Positions 17,013-27,762 of a stretch of DNA of 64,000 nt are shown in pieces. Location: the NCBI GenBank assembly GCA_035491895.1, contig DATJJY010000045.1:10651-74650 (forward strand), in the 5' to 3' direction. Each line of letters opens with the position of its first letter. The first letter of the stretch is position 1. The DNA comes from DASTHG01 sp035491895 (GTDB lineage Bacteria; Gemmatimonadota; Gemmatimonadetes; Gemmatimonadales; GWC2-71-9). A program made the translations under genes and the position numbers. The notes beneath the pieces are model-generated. The model was not told the origin of the DNA and ran no database searches. It was given only the letters and a program-made list of their open reading frames with translations.

Positions 17013-18035
17013 TCAGACGGCGGCCTTGGAGCGGCTGCTGCCGCTTCCTCCGCTGGGCGCCGGAGCCGGCACGGGCGTGACCATCGGCTCCCGGGGGGCG
17101 TAGGCGCGGGCGCCGCGGGCGTCCTGGCCCGGCCAGCGCTTCTCGATCAGGAGCAGCACGGGAGCAGCGATGTAGATCGATGAGAAGGTGCCCGTGAAGA
17201 TCGCGAACGTCATCACCAGGGCGAAGGGCCGGATCACCTCGCCTCCGAAGATCACCAGCGCGAGCGTCGCCGCCATCGTCGTCCCGTGGGTCAGGATCGA
17301 GCGCGGCAGCGTCTCGTTGATCGACAGGTTGAGGATCTCGTACAGGTTGGTGCGCCGGAACTTGCGCAGGTTCTCGCGCACGCGATCGAAGATGATGATG
17401 GTGTCGTTGAGCGAGTACCCCACCATGGTGAGCACTGCGCCCACCACGACCAGGCTGACCTCGAGGTTCGTGTATCGGATAAAGGCGATGGTCGTGAGGA
17501 TGTCGTGGAACGTGGCGAGCACCGCCGCGAGCCCGAAGCGCCATTCGAAACGGTAGGCGAGATAGGCGAGCGTCACGAAGAACGAGAAGAAGATCGCCAG
17601 GAGCGCTTTGCCCTGCAGCTCCTTCCCGACCTTGGGACCCACCGCCTCGCGCTTCTCGATCCGGTAGTTGTCATGCCCCAGCTTCTGGTCCAGGGCGCGA
17701 CCGACCGCCGCCACCGTCTCCTCGGTTCCACCTCCCGGCGTCGTCGCGTGCGCACCGAGCCGCGCCCGGATGCTGTAGGAGGTATCGGAGCCGAACGATT
17801 GGATCTCCGCGCCGGGGATGCCGGCCGCGTCCAGATCGGCGCGCAGCTCGGCCGTCTGCACCGGCTGCCTGGTCTCGATCTGGATGAAGGTGCCGCCCGT
17901 GAACTCGATGCTGTAGTTGAGGCCCTTGACCGCGAGCAGCACGAGACCCGGGATGATGATGAGCGCGGTGAGGCCGTACGCGTAGCGGCGCCACTTGATG
18001 AAGTCGTAGTTGGCGTTGGCGAAGAGTCGGATCAT
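17013..18035 (-). CDS. secF: Protein translocase subunit SecF
   Basis: A 340-residue inner-membrane protein working with SecD to drive late translocation through SecYEG with the proton-motive force. It has a first transmembrane segment (about 18-38), the EFTGGTFIQIE motif of the SecF head, a periplasmic loop, and a five-helix bundle (about 160-310) with LAYRFEWRFGLAAVLATFHD and VGYSLNDTIIIFDRVREN. The start overlaps the secD stop as TGATG. The Ala/Pro/Ser-rich tail after residue 320 is cytoplasmic. Confidence 0.97.
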   Translation of the reverse strand: MIRLFANANYDFIKWRRYAYGLTALIIIPGLVLLAVKGLNYSIEFTGGTFIQIETRQPVQTAELRADLDAAGIPGAEIQSFGSDTSYSIRARLGAHATTPGGGTEETVAAVGRALDQKLGHDNYRIEKREAVGPKVGKELQGKALLAIFFSFFVTLAYLAYRFEWRFGLAAVLATFHDILTTIAFIRYTNLEVSLVVVGAVLTMVGYSLNDTIIIFDRVRENLRKFRRTNLYEILNLSINETLPRSILTHGTTMAATLALVIFGGEVIRPFALVMTFAIFTGTFSSIYIAAPVLLLIEKRWPGQDARGARAYAPREPMVTPVPAPAPSGGSGSSRSKAAV

Positions 18036-19690
18036 CAGACGCTCAGGGTTTGCATGTCGGGCCGCCGGCGCAGCCAGATCATGTAGAAGGTGCGCACGAC
18101 GAAGATCGCGGTGATCATCGACGCGATGATGCCGATGATCAGGGTGATGGCAAAGCCCTGCACCGGTCCCGTGCCCACGAGATAGAGAATGAACGCCGTG
18201 AGGGCGGTCGACACGTTGGAGTCGATGATCGCGCTCATCGCGTGCGTGAACCCCTCATCGACCGCCAGTCGCACCGTCTTGCCGTGCTGCAGCTCCTCGC
18301 GGATGCGCTCGAAGATCAGCACGTTGGCGTCGACCGCGATCCCCACCGACAACACGAGCCCCGCCAGCCCCGGCAGCGTGAGCGTGAACCCGAACACCGA
18401 GAGGCCGGCGAGCGTCAGCAGCAGGTACAGCGTGAGCGAGGCCACGGCCAGGGCGCCGGAGAGCCGGTAATAGCCCACCATGATGAGGATCACCAGCGCC
18501 ACGCCGACGATGCCGGCCTTGATGCCGTCGTGGATCGAATCGGCGCCGAGCGACGGCCCGATGGTCCGTTCTTCGACGATTTGCAGCGGCGCCGGGAGCG
18601 CGCCGGCGCGCAGCACCAGCGCGAGATCCTGCGCCTCGGTGAGCGCCTTGTTCTGGAGATCGATCTGGCCGGTGCCGCAGATCTGGTCGTTGATGATCGG
18701 CGGCTGGCCCTGAACGCGGTTGTCGAGGATGATCGCCATGTAGTCGTGCACGTGGCGGCCCGTTTCGTCGCAGAACTTCCGCGAGCCGCGCCGCGTGAGA
18801 TCGAACACGACGACCGAATGATTGTTGAGCTGGTCACGCTTGGCGGCCGCCTTCGTCAGCTCCTCGCCGGTGATGATCGGCTTGTCCTCGACGACATACA
18901 GCGGGCGGTATAACCGTGCCTGGCGCGATTCGGACTCGGTGCCCCATTTCAGATCAAAGCCGCGAGGGATGGCGGCCGTCACTTCCGGCCGGGCCAGGAG
19001 GCTTTCGGCCCGCGCCACCTGCTCGTCGGGAACGAGAAACTCCCCGGGGAGCCCCCCCTGGAAAAGCAGGGCGGACAATGCCCCCGGCGCGTTCGATTCG
19101 GCGGTGTCAGGAGCGGGCGTCGCGGACTTCTTCTTGGTCGTGTCGGCGCCCTTCTTGGAGGTGTCGGCGCCGAACAGCTGCGTCACGGCGCTCACCTGGG
19201 CACCGCTCGGCGCCTTCACGCCGGCGACCCGCAGCGCGCGGTCGATGCCCGGGAGGGCGTCGCGGAACTGGTTCTTCATGTCGGTGATGCGGAACTCGAG
19301 AAACGCGGTGCGCTGCACGATCGACACGGCGCGCGCCGGGTCCTTTTCTCCCGCCAGCTCCACGACGAGCCGGCACTGTCCGACGATCTGCACCACCGGC
19401 TCCGTCGTGCCGAATTCGTCCACCCGCGTCCGCACCACGCGCTGGGCGCGCTGGATCGCGTCGGCGCAGTCCGCCACCGCTCCCTTCGACTGATCGACCT
19501 CGAGCGCGAGATGGATCCCGCCCTGGAGGTCGAGGCCGAGGTTGATCGGCACCTGGCGAACCGAGGTGTCCCGCATTCGGCCCGTCTGGGGATCCTGCGT
19601 CCGCTGCGTCACGTTTCTCGGGATGAGCGCCGCTATCGAAGCGCCCAGCAACAGGAAAATGAAGATCAAACGACCGCGAATCGATCTCAT
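18035..19690 (-). CDS. secD: Protein translocase subunit SecD
   Basis: The 551-residue partner of SecF. An N-terminal membrane segment (about 7-24) is followed by LGLDLQGGIHLALEVD, a large periplasmic domain, and a C-terminal bundle (about 370-545) with GLVLSVGIAVDANVLIFERIREE, the hallmark SecD helix. A Lys/Thr/Ala-rich insert around residues 180-205 (TSKKGADTTKKK) in the periplasmic domain is unusual and probably disordered. The ATG overlaps the ribF stop as ATGA. Confidence 0.97.
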   Translation of the reverse strand: MRSIRGRLIFIFLLLGASIAALIPRNVTQRTQDPQTGRMRDTSVRQVPINLGLDLQGGIHLALEVDQSKGAVADCADAIQRAQRVVRTRVDEFGTTEPVVQIVGQCRLVVELAGEKDPARAVSIVQRTAFLEFRITDMKNQFRDALPGIDRALRVAGVKAPSGAQVSAVTQLFGADTSKKGADTTKKKSATPAPDTAESNAPGALSALLFQGGLPGEFLVPDEQVARAESLLARPEVTAAIPRGFDLKWGTESESRQARLYRPLYVVEDKPIITGEELTKAAAKRDQLNNHSVVVFDLTRRGSRKFCDETGRHVHDYMAIILDNRVQGQPPIINDQICGTGQIDLQNKALTEAQDLALVLRAGALPAPLQIVEERTIGPSLGADSIHDGIKAGIVGVALVILIMVGYYRLSGALAVASLTLYLLLTLAGLSVFGFTLTLPGLAGLVLSVGIAVDANVLIFERIREELQHGKTVRLAVDEGFTHAMSAIIDSNVSTALTAFILYLVGTGPVQGFAITLIIGIIASMITAIFVVRTFYMIWLRRRPDMQTLSV

Positions 19691-20592
19691 GCGATCCCTT
19701 CTCCGTTGAGACTGCGGCGCGCCGCCGTGCGGTCCTGCGCCAGCTGCTCGATCAGCGCCTCGCGCGAAGGAAATGCGCGCACGTCGCGCAGACGCCCTAC
19801 CCACTCCACCCACACCGTCGCGCCGTAGATCTCGGCGTCGAACTCGAACAGGTGAATCTCGAGTCCCCGCTCGGTGACCCCGAACGTGGGACGCGATCCC
19901 TGATTCATCATACCGCCGTAGCGCGCCCCGTCGGGCAGCGTCACCCGCACCGCGTACACGCCGTCGGGCGGCAACAACTTCCGCGCGTCGGGGACCGGGA
20001 GGTTGAGCGTCGGAATCCCGATCGTCCGTCCCCGCCCGGCTCCACGCTCCACCGTGCCCAATGCGCCGTACGGTCGCCCCAGCCAGCGCCGCGCGAGGCC
20101 GAGATCGCCGTGGGCCAGCGCCGTCCGGATCAACGTGGACGATATCGGCTGCCCGTCGTCTCTCACCGGGTCGACCACGTCGACCGCGAACCCGTCGCTC
20201 GCCGCGATGCGCCGCACCGTGTCCACGTCCCCCGAGCGGCCGCGCCCGAAGCCGTGGTCGTGTCCCAGCACCAGCTCGTCCATGCGCCACCGCGCTCGCA
20301 GCACGTCCCGCACGAACTCCAACGGCTCGAGCCGCGCGAACTCGGGCGTGAACGGCAACGTCTCGACCCGGCTCACGCCGGCCGCCTCCAACAAACGCCG
20401 TTTTTCAGCCGGCAGCGTCAACAGCGGCGGCGCCGCGCCCGGGTTCACGATCGCGAGCGGGTGCGGATCGAACGTCACGACCACGCTCTCGCCCCCGCGC
20501 GCCCGCGCCCGGCGCGTGATCTCGGCGAGCACCGCCTGGTGCCCGCGATGCACCCCGTCGAACGTGCCGACGGTCACCACCGCGCCCGCCAT
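19687..20592 (-). CDS. ribF: Bifunctional riboflavin kinase/FAD synthetase
   Basis: Makes FMN from riboflavin, then FAD. The 301-residue protein has the adenylyltransferase domain first (TVGTFDGVHRGHQ, VVTFDPHP, ISSTLIR) and the flavokinase domain after about residue 185 (GIPTLNLP, PPDGVYAVRV, MMNQGSRPTFG). The start is the ATG overlapping the truB stop as TGATG; a TTG one codon upstream is less likely. The truB-ribF order is common in bacterial nusA-infB clusters. Confidence 0.96.
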   Translation of the reverse strand: MAGAVVTVGTFDGVHRGHQAVLAEITRRARARGGESVVVTFDPHPLAIVNPGAAPPLLTLPAEKRRLLEAAGVSRVETLPFTPEFARLEPLEFVRDVLRARWRMDELVLGHDHGFGRGRSGDVDTVRRIAASDGFAVDVVDPVRDDGQPISSTLIRTALAHGDLGLARRWLGRPYGALGTVERGAGRGRTIGIPTLNLPVPDARKLLPPDGVYAVRVTLPDGARYGGMMNQGSRPTFGVTERGLEIHLFEFDAEIYGATVWVEWVGRLRDVRAFPSREALIEQLAQDRTAARRSLNGEGIA

Positions 20593-21440
20593 CAATCCGC
20601 CAGAACGACCCGCGGCTTCAGCACGTCGCCCGCGCGATCCGCCACCGCGACCAGCGTCTCCCCGGCGAACATCGCCACCGGTGTCGCCGTGGCGTCGCCC
20701 GCCGCCGCAATCCAGCGGCCGTGGACGACGGCGTTCCGCTCCGCCGTATCGACATCGCGCCGCTCGAGGTGGCGCACCAGCACCCCGGGCGGCAAGAGCG
20801 CCGCCGCCGTCGCCGCGGCGGGCGCCACCGCCTCTGCCAACCGAAACGGACCGACGACGGTACGCCGCAACGCGGCGAGATGCCCGCCACAGCCCAGCGC
20901 CGCGCCGATGTCCCGGGCGAGGGACCGCAGATACGTGCCGCCGCTCACCGTCGCCCGAAACTCCACGTCGGGCAGGGCGAAGGCCGTGACCTCGAGCGCG
21001 GTGATCTCCACGTCGCGCTCCGACGGCTCGACCACTTCACCGCGCCGCGCCCGCCGGTACGCCCGCTCCCCGTCCACCTTCACCGCCGAGTACGCGGGCG
21101 GCCGCTGCCGGTACGTCCCGCGAAAGCCGTCGAGCGCCCGCTCCAGCGCCGTCCGGTCCACCGCGACGGGCCGCGAATCCAGCACCTGTCCCGTTGCGTC
21201 GTCGGTATCGGTCGTGACACCGAGCCGGATGCGTCCCTCGTACGACTTGGTCCACGCCGCGGCGAACGGCACGAGCCGCGTCGCCCGCCCCACGACCATC
21301 ACGAGCAGCCCCGCGGCGAACGGATCGAGCGTGCCCGTATGTCCGACGCGTCGCGTGCCCAGCGCCCGGCGCACGATATCCACCATGTCGTGCGAGGTGG
21401 GACCGGCCGGTTTCGCCACCAGCAGCACCCCGTCGGTCAG
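20592..21440 (-). CDS. truB: tRNA pseudouridine(55) synthase
   Basis: Converts U55 of the tRNA T loop to pseudouridine. The catalytic Asp lies in GHTGTLDPFAAG (Asp39 with the CTG start). Other family segments are RPPAYSAVKVDGERAY and SGGTYLRSLARDIG. Homologues usually begin M-x-G-x-L-L-V-x-K-P. Here that register needs a CTG start at 21440 that overlaps the rbfA stop as CTGA and follows GGCGGGGG; the alternative GTG at 21428 would remove the conserved DGV. C-terminal length is normal. Confidence 0.95.
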   Translation of the reverse strand: MTDGVLLVAKPAGPTSHDMVDIVRRALGTRRVGHTGTLDPFAAGLLVMVVGRATRLVPFAAAWTKSYEGRIRLGVTTDTDDATGQVLDSRPVAVDRTALERALDGFRGTYRQRPPAYSAVKVDGERAYRRARRGEVVEPSERDVEITALEVTAFALPDVEFRATVSGGTYLRSLARDIGAALGCGGHLAALRRTVVGPFRLAEAVAPAAATAAALLPPGVLVRHLERRDVDTAERNAVVHGRWIAAAGDATATPVAMFAGETLVAVADRAGDVLKPRVVLAD

Positions 21441-21793
21441 TCGTCCCCCGCCTTCAGGTCTTTCAGCATGCGATCGATGCGCTGTGCGTGCTCCAGCCCG
21501 CGATCCAGCCGGAAATGCAGCTCGGGACTGGTGCGCAGCCGCAGCTGGCGCGACAGCTCGGCGCGCAGATACCGCGCCGCGCTGGTCAGGCCCTCGAGGC
21601 TGCGCGCCTTCTCCTCTTCCGGCGCCATCACGCTCACGCTGATCGTGGCGTGCGACAGATCGGCCGTGACTTCGACGCCGGTGACCGTCACGAAGCCGAT
21701 GCGCGGATCGCGGACGTCGCTCGTGAGAAACTCGGCGACGGCCTGGCGGATCAGCTCGGCGACGCGCTCGGGGCGATGCTTCGGGGTGCGCAT
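21437..21793 (-). CDS. rbfA: 30S ribosome-binding factor RbfA
   Basis: A 118-residue KH-fold factor that binds the 16S rRNA 5' end during late 30S maturation and cold adaptation. R-V-A-E-L-I-R-Q at the N-terminus and DPRIGFVTVTGVEVTADLSHATISV are characteristic, as is the C-terminal PELHFRLDRGLEHAQRID. It lies between ylxP and truB, the usual order, with 1-nt spacing to ylxP. Confidence 0.96.
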   Translation of the reverse strand: MRTPKHRPERVAELIRQAVAEFLTSDVRDPRIGFVTVTGVEVTADLSHATISVSVMAPEEEKARSLEGLTSAARYLRAELSRQLRLRTSPELHFRLDRGLEHAQRIDRMLKDLKAGDD

Positions 21794-21794
21794 G

Positions 21795-22076
21795 TCAGAG
21801 GTAGCTCGTGCTCGAATCCATGACGCGCGCGCCGTCCGCTCCCGCCACCAGCCGATCGGCCTGCTGCAGCACCTGCTCGGCGTGACGCTTGTCGGTCGTG
21901 ACGACCGCCGCGGACAGCTCCGCCCGCTGCCAGAGATCCTGGTGGTCGGTTTCCGAAACGGAGACGTTGAACTGCCGGTGCAACCGGTCCTTGAGACTCT
22001 TCACGATCTGCCGCTTCTCCTTCAGCGACTGGCACGCGCCAAGGTGCAGCTCCCAGGTGATGAGACCGACGATCAC
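21795..22076 (-). CDS. ylxP: DUF503 / YlxP-like protein
   Basis: A 93-residue DUF503 protein, recognised by VGLITWELHLGACQSLKEKRQIVKSLKDRL at the N-terminus and FNVSVSETDHQDLWQRAELS in the middle. It is conserved between infB and rbfA in many genomes and is thought to help ribosome maturation, but its biochemical role is unsettled. GTG start, 4 nt after the infB stop. Confidence 0.93.
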   Translation of the reverse strand: MIVGLITWELHLGACQSLKEKRQIVKSLKDRLHRQFNVSVSETDHQDLWQRAELSAAVVTTDKRHAEQVLQQADRLVAGADGARVMDSSTSYL

Positions 22077-22080
22077 CTGG

Positions 22081-24747
<2,667 letters not shown>

Positions 24748-25062
24748 TCACTCCTCCGAAAGCCGCATCAATCCGCGCGCCAATGCGCGGTCGCCCGTCC
24801 CCGCCGTCTGCACCGGCGGGCGCCCGAGCTGCGCGCCCAGCCGTTCCGCCACCGGCCCGGCGAGCACCGGTACGCCCCGTGCCCGCGCCAGCCGTTCGAC
24901 CTTGTCCCGCGTCCGCGGGCTGGCATCGGCCGCGAGCACCACTACGGCGATCCGCCCCTGCTGCAGTTTCATCCGCACGCCCGACACGCCGATCACCACG
25001 TTCCCCGCGCGGACCCCCAACCCCAGGAGGCCCCCCAGACGGTCGGTGGCGTGGCCGGTCAC
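24748..25062 (-). CDS. ylxQ: L7Ae/YlxQ-like ribosomal protein
   Basis: A 104-residue protein at the classical position between nusA and infB. It has the L7Ae-fold pattern: LGGLLGLGVRAGNVVIGVSGVRMKLQQG, then VVVLAADASPRTRDKVERLARARGVPV. YlxQ proteins probably bind kink-turn RNA; the target is not known. The GTG overlaps the nusA stop as GTGA, which fixes the start although the frame is open further upstream. Confidence 0.88.
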   Translation of the reverse strand: MTGHATDRLGGLLGLGVRAGNVVIGVSGVRMKLQQGRIAVVVLAADASPRTRDKVERLARARGVPVLAGPVAERLGAQLGRPPVQTAGTGDRALARGLMRLSEE

Positions 25063-26402
25063 GCCGCCTGCGGCGGGGGCGCGTCCGTTCCGGCGCCCGG
25101 CTCCTCGCCGCCTTCCTCCGTCAGCTCGTTGAGGAACGCCATCAGCCGGTCCGCCAGCTCGGTGGTCATCCCCTGGAGCTTGTCGACCTCCTCCCGCTCG
25201 AGGTCGAAGATGTCCTGCAGCGTCTTCTTGCCATTCTGCTCCAGCACCGCCATGAGATCGGCGGGCATTCCCTTGAGCTCGACCAGCGGCACCTTCACCG
25301 CCTGCTCTTCCTCGGGGGGCAGCGGGGCGAACAGCGGGCCCTCGCCGCCGCGCTCCAGCCACTCGCGGCTCGAATAGAGGTCGATCTTCCAGCCGGTCAG
25401 CTCCGAGGCGAGCCGCACGTTCTGGCCGTTGCGGCCGATGGCGAGCGACAGCTGATCCTCGTCGACGATCGCCTGAATGGTGCGGCTCTCGGGGTCTGAG
25501 AAGACGCGCGCCACCCGGGCCGGGGCGAGCGCCAGCTTGGCGAACCGCTCGGGATCGGGCGACCACGGCACGATGTCGATCCGCTCGCCGTTCAGCTCGT
25601 TCACCACCGCCTGCACGCGCGAGCCCTTGAGGCCGACGCAGGCGCCGACGGGATCGATGGCGTCGTCGCGCGAGATCACGGCGATCTTGGTGCGGCTTCC
25701 CGCCTCGCGCGCGGTGGCCCGGATCTCCACGATCTGCTGCTGGATTTCCGGGACCTCGATCTTGAACAGCGCCTTGACGAACAGCGGGTCCGCCCGCGAC
25801 AGAATGAGCCGCGGCCCCTTGGGCGTCTCCTCGATGCGCTTCAGCACCGCCCGGATCGAGTCACCCTGGTGGTAGTGCTCGCGATGATTCTGCTCGCGGT
25901 AGGGGATGATCGCCTCCGCCTCGCGGAACTTGGCGAGCATGACGACGATCTTGCCGCGCTCGATCTGCTGCACTTCGCCGGGGAGCAGCTCCCCCACCTT
26001 CCCGGTGAACTCGTCGCGGATGCGGCTGCGCTCGCCCTCGCGCACGCGCTGGATGATGCGCTGCTTCGCCGCCTGCACCGCCGTGCGGCCGAATTCCTGG
26101 AACGGCACCTCTTCTTCGAGCACGTCCCCCGGCTGGAAATCGGGGTCCTCGTAGCGGGCTTCCTCGAGCGAGATCTGCGTGCCGGGGTCTTCGACCGCCT
26201 CGACGACGGTTTTCAGCACGACGATGCGGATCGTGCCCTTGAGCTCGTCGATCGAAATCTCGGCCCGCACGTTCGGGCCATAGCGCTTCACCAGCGCCGC
26301 GTGCAGCCCGTCCTTCAACAGCTCGATCATTTCTCCGCGCTCGAGCTGCTTGGAGGTCGTCAGCTCTTTAATCGCGGAGACGACGTCGGTTGCATTTGCC
26401 AT
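25059..26402 (-). CDS. nusA: Transcription termination/antitermination factor NusA
   Basis: Binds RNA polymerase and nascent RNA, affecting pausing, termination and antitermination. The 447-residue protein has an N-terminal RNAP-binding domain (1-125), an S1 domain (about 130-200) and two KH domains (about 225-345, with DPVGACVGLKGSRVQAVVNEL and LAIGRNGQNVRLASELTGWKID). A helix-hairpin-helix acidic tail (about 370-430) ends in a Pro/Ala tail. ATG at 26402 was chosen over the adjacent GTG. The gap to rimP holds an ATCGGT repeat and no strong ribosome-binding site. Confidence 0.97.
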   Translation of the reverse strand: MANATDVVSAIKELTTSKQLERGEMIELLKDGLHAALVKRYGPNVRAEISIDELKGTIRIVVLKTVVEAVEDPGTQISLEEARYEDPDFQPGDVLEEEVPFQEFGRTAVQAAKQRIIQRVREGERSRIRDEFTGKVGELLPGEVQQIERGKIVVMLAKFREAEAIIPYREQNHREHYHQGDSIRAVLKRIEETPKGPRLILSRADPLFVKALFKIEVPEIQQQIVEIRATAREAGSRTKIAVISRDDAIDPVGACVGLKGSRVQAVVNELNGERIDIVPWSPDPERFAKLALAPARVARVFSDPESRTIQAIVDEDQLSLAIGRNGQNVRLASELTGWKIDLYSSREWLERGGEGPLFAPLPPEEEQAVKVPLVELKGMPADLMAVLEQNGKKTLQDIFDLEREEVDKLQGMTTELADRLMAFLNELTEEGGEEPGAGTDAPPPQAA

Positions 26403-26408
26403 CACTGT

Positions 26409-26442
26409 ATTCCGTTCATCAGTTGTCGGTCATCGGTTATCG
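26409..26442. repeat. Heptamer array between rimP and nusA
   Basis: CATCAGT, TGTCGGT, CATCGGT and TATCGGT follow in strict 7-bp register. The array fills most of the 41-nt rimP-nusA gap and is related in period to the GTCTGA arrays elsewhere. Confidence 0.7.
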
Positions 26443-26443
26443 G

Positions 26444-26902
26444 TTACCAATCCACCGCCAGGCGGGCTTCCCGGGCCGCCGCAAGCGGCAGCGTCACGGG
26501 CTCCCGGCCTTCGGGGTGCAGCACTACGGTCGACTCGTCCGGGACCGCCACGATCCGGGCGCGGACCCGGCCCAACCCCTCCAGCCGCACCATCACTTCC
26601 CGCCCGACGAAGCGCACCCAGTGCCGGTGCCAGCGCACCGGCCGGTCGAACCCCGGACTCGAGACCTCGAGCTGGTAGCGGGGACCCAACGGGCCGCCGT
26701 CATCCAGCCACGCTTCCAGTGTCCGGCTGGCCAGCGCGCAGTCGTCCACGGTCACGCGCCGCTCCGGATCCGCCGGGGGCCAATCGATGCGCACTTGAAC
26801 GAGCGGCCGGTTCGGCGTGCCGCCCAGACGAAGGTCGGCCAGATCCAGTCCCAACGTCTCCAACCGGGACCGAACGGCCTCCACCAGGCTGTCGGTGAGC
26901 AT
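26444..26902 (-). CDS. rimP: Ribosome maturation factor RimP
   Basis: A 152-residue factor for 30S assembly, first gene of the nusA-infB cluster. It has VEVSSPG-like (YQLEVSSPGFDRPV) and two small domains, with a beta-rich C-terminal part (GREPVTLPLAAAREARLAVDW). The ATG at 26902 follows eight U residues in the mRNA with no Shine-Dalgarno sequence. An in-frame TTG at 26971 would add 23 residues but coincides with a -35 box, so the ATG is preferred. Confidence 0.93.
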   Translation of the reverse strand: MLTDSLVEAVRSRLETLGLDLADLRLGGTPNRPLVQVRIDWPPADPERRVTVDDCALASRTLEAWLDDGGPLGPRYQLEVSSPGFDRPVRWHRHWVRFVGREVMVRLEGLGRVRARIVAVPDESTVVLHPEGREPVTLPLAAAREARLAVDW

Positions 26903-26932
26903 AAAAAAAAGCGCGGGCCGAACTACGCCCGC
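26903..26932 (-). terminator. Terminator-like hairpin and U8 tract directly before rimP (possible attenuator)
   Basis: The minus-strand RNA reads GCGGGC-GUAGUUCG-GCCCGC-GC-UUUUUUUU and then the rimP AUG. The six-pair GC stem (26932-26927 with 26918-26913) and U8 (26910-26903) form a standard intrinsic terminator. It can end pgeF transcripts and could also attenuate transcripts from the promoter at 26971-26944. Confidence 0.8.
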
Positions 26933-26943
26933 TTCGATTGGGG

Positions 26944-26971
26944 AATGTATCGGCCCGCCTGGGCCTGTCAA
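26944..26971 (-). promoter_or_regulatory. Candidate promoter of the rimP-nusA-infB operon
   Basis: A consensus TTGACA (26971-26966) overlapping the pgeF stop, a 16-nt spacer and TACATT (26949-26944) lie on the minus strand. Transcription would begin near 26937, giving a leader of about 35 nt almost wholly occupied by the terminator-like hairpin. Confidence 0.65.
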
Positions 26972-27750
26972 GGCGACAGGAGCGGCATCCCCAGGTACGC
27001 CACCATTCTACCGTCGCGACCGTCCGACGCACGGTGCGAGTAGAACTGGTCGTTGTGATGCGCGCTGCAGTAGGCCGAAATGCTGACCTCGCTCACCCCC
27101 AGCGCCGCACCTCGTCCCGCCAGCAACCCCCGCAAGTCGACGAACGTCGGGGATGCGGCCGGGGGACGACCCGTCACGCGCTCCGAGACTTCATAACCTA
27201 CTTCATAACAGTTGCCACAAATGCCGACGCCACAATGCATTACGAAATCTCTGCAGGAGGCACCCGTCGCGGCCGTCAAGTCGCCCAGGGCGCGCTCGAG
27301 AATCCCGCCCGCTACGCCGCGCCATCCCGCGTGCAGCAGCGCCACGACCCCCTGCTGCGGCGCCGCGAGGTAGACGGGGATGCAGTCGGCGACGGTGATC
27401 ACGAGCAGCGTCCCAGGGTCCTGGGTGGCGTGGCCGTCGACGCCATCGAGCACGAGCCACCCGGGGGGCAGGTCGGAGTGCCACTTGATCTCGCTGCCGT
27501 GCACCTGGTGGCTCATGACGACGGTGGGAAACCCCGACTCGAACGCCCTGCGGAACGCGCGCCAGCGGGTCATCACCTGGCCCGTCGGCTCCTCGCTCCA
27601 GAGGCCGAGGGAGAAGCCACCGGTCCGGGTCGTGATGCCCGCGACGATGCCGTAGCGCGCCGCCCATTCCGAGAGCTCGAGCCGGGGCACCGCCGCATCC
27701 CCGGCCGGCACCTCGAGCACGATCGTCGCTGCGGGGACACTGGCGGTCAC
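26968..27750 (-). CDS. pgeF: PgeF/YfiH-family multicopper-oxidoreductase-like protein (DUF152)
   Basis: A 260-residue protein with the family metal and active-site motifs MSHQVHGSEI, VITVADCIPVYL, LLHAGWRGVAGG, HCGVGICGNCYEVG and FYSHRASDGRDGRM. Members were annotated as polyphenol oxidases (laccase domain), then shown to include purine nucleoside phosphorylases and the peptidoglycan editing factor PgeF. Which activity applies here is not resolvable from sequence; adjacency to murA favours a cell-wall role. GTG start, 12 nt after the murA stop. Confidence 0.9.
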   Translation of the reverse strand: MTASVPAATIVLEVPAGDAAVPRLELSEWAARYGIVAGITTRTGGFSLGLWSEEPTGQVMTRWRAFRRAFESGFPTVVMSHQVHGSEIKWHSDLPPGWLVLDGVDGHATQDPGTLLVITVADCIPVYLAAPQQGVVALLHAGWRGVAGGILERALGDLTAATGASCRDFVMHCGVGICGNCYEVGYEVSERVTGRPPAASPTFVDLRGLLAGRGAALGVSEVSISAYCSAHHNDQFYSHRASDGRDGRMVAYLGMPLLSP

Positions 27751-27762
27751 CGGTCCGGTCTC

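Noticed and set aside
14563..17103. An 846-codon open frame antisense to fhs and tatD
   Set aside because: A shadow of strongly coding minus-strand genes, with no family resemblance and biased residue content.
26903..26971. rimP starting at the TTG at 26971
   Set aside because: That TTG is part of a consensus TTGACA box at the pgeF stop, and the 23 extra residues have no resemblance to RimP.
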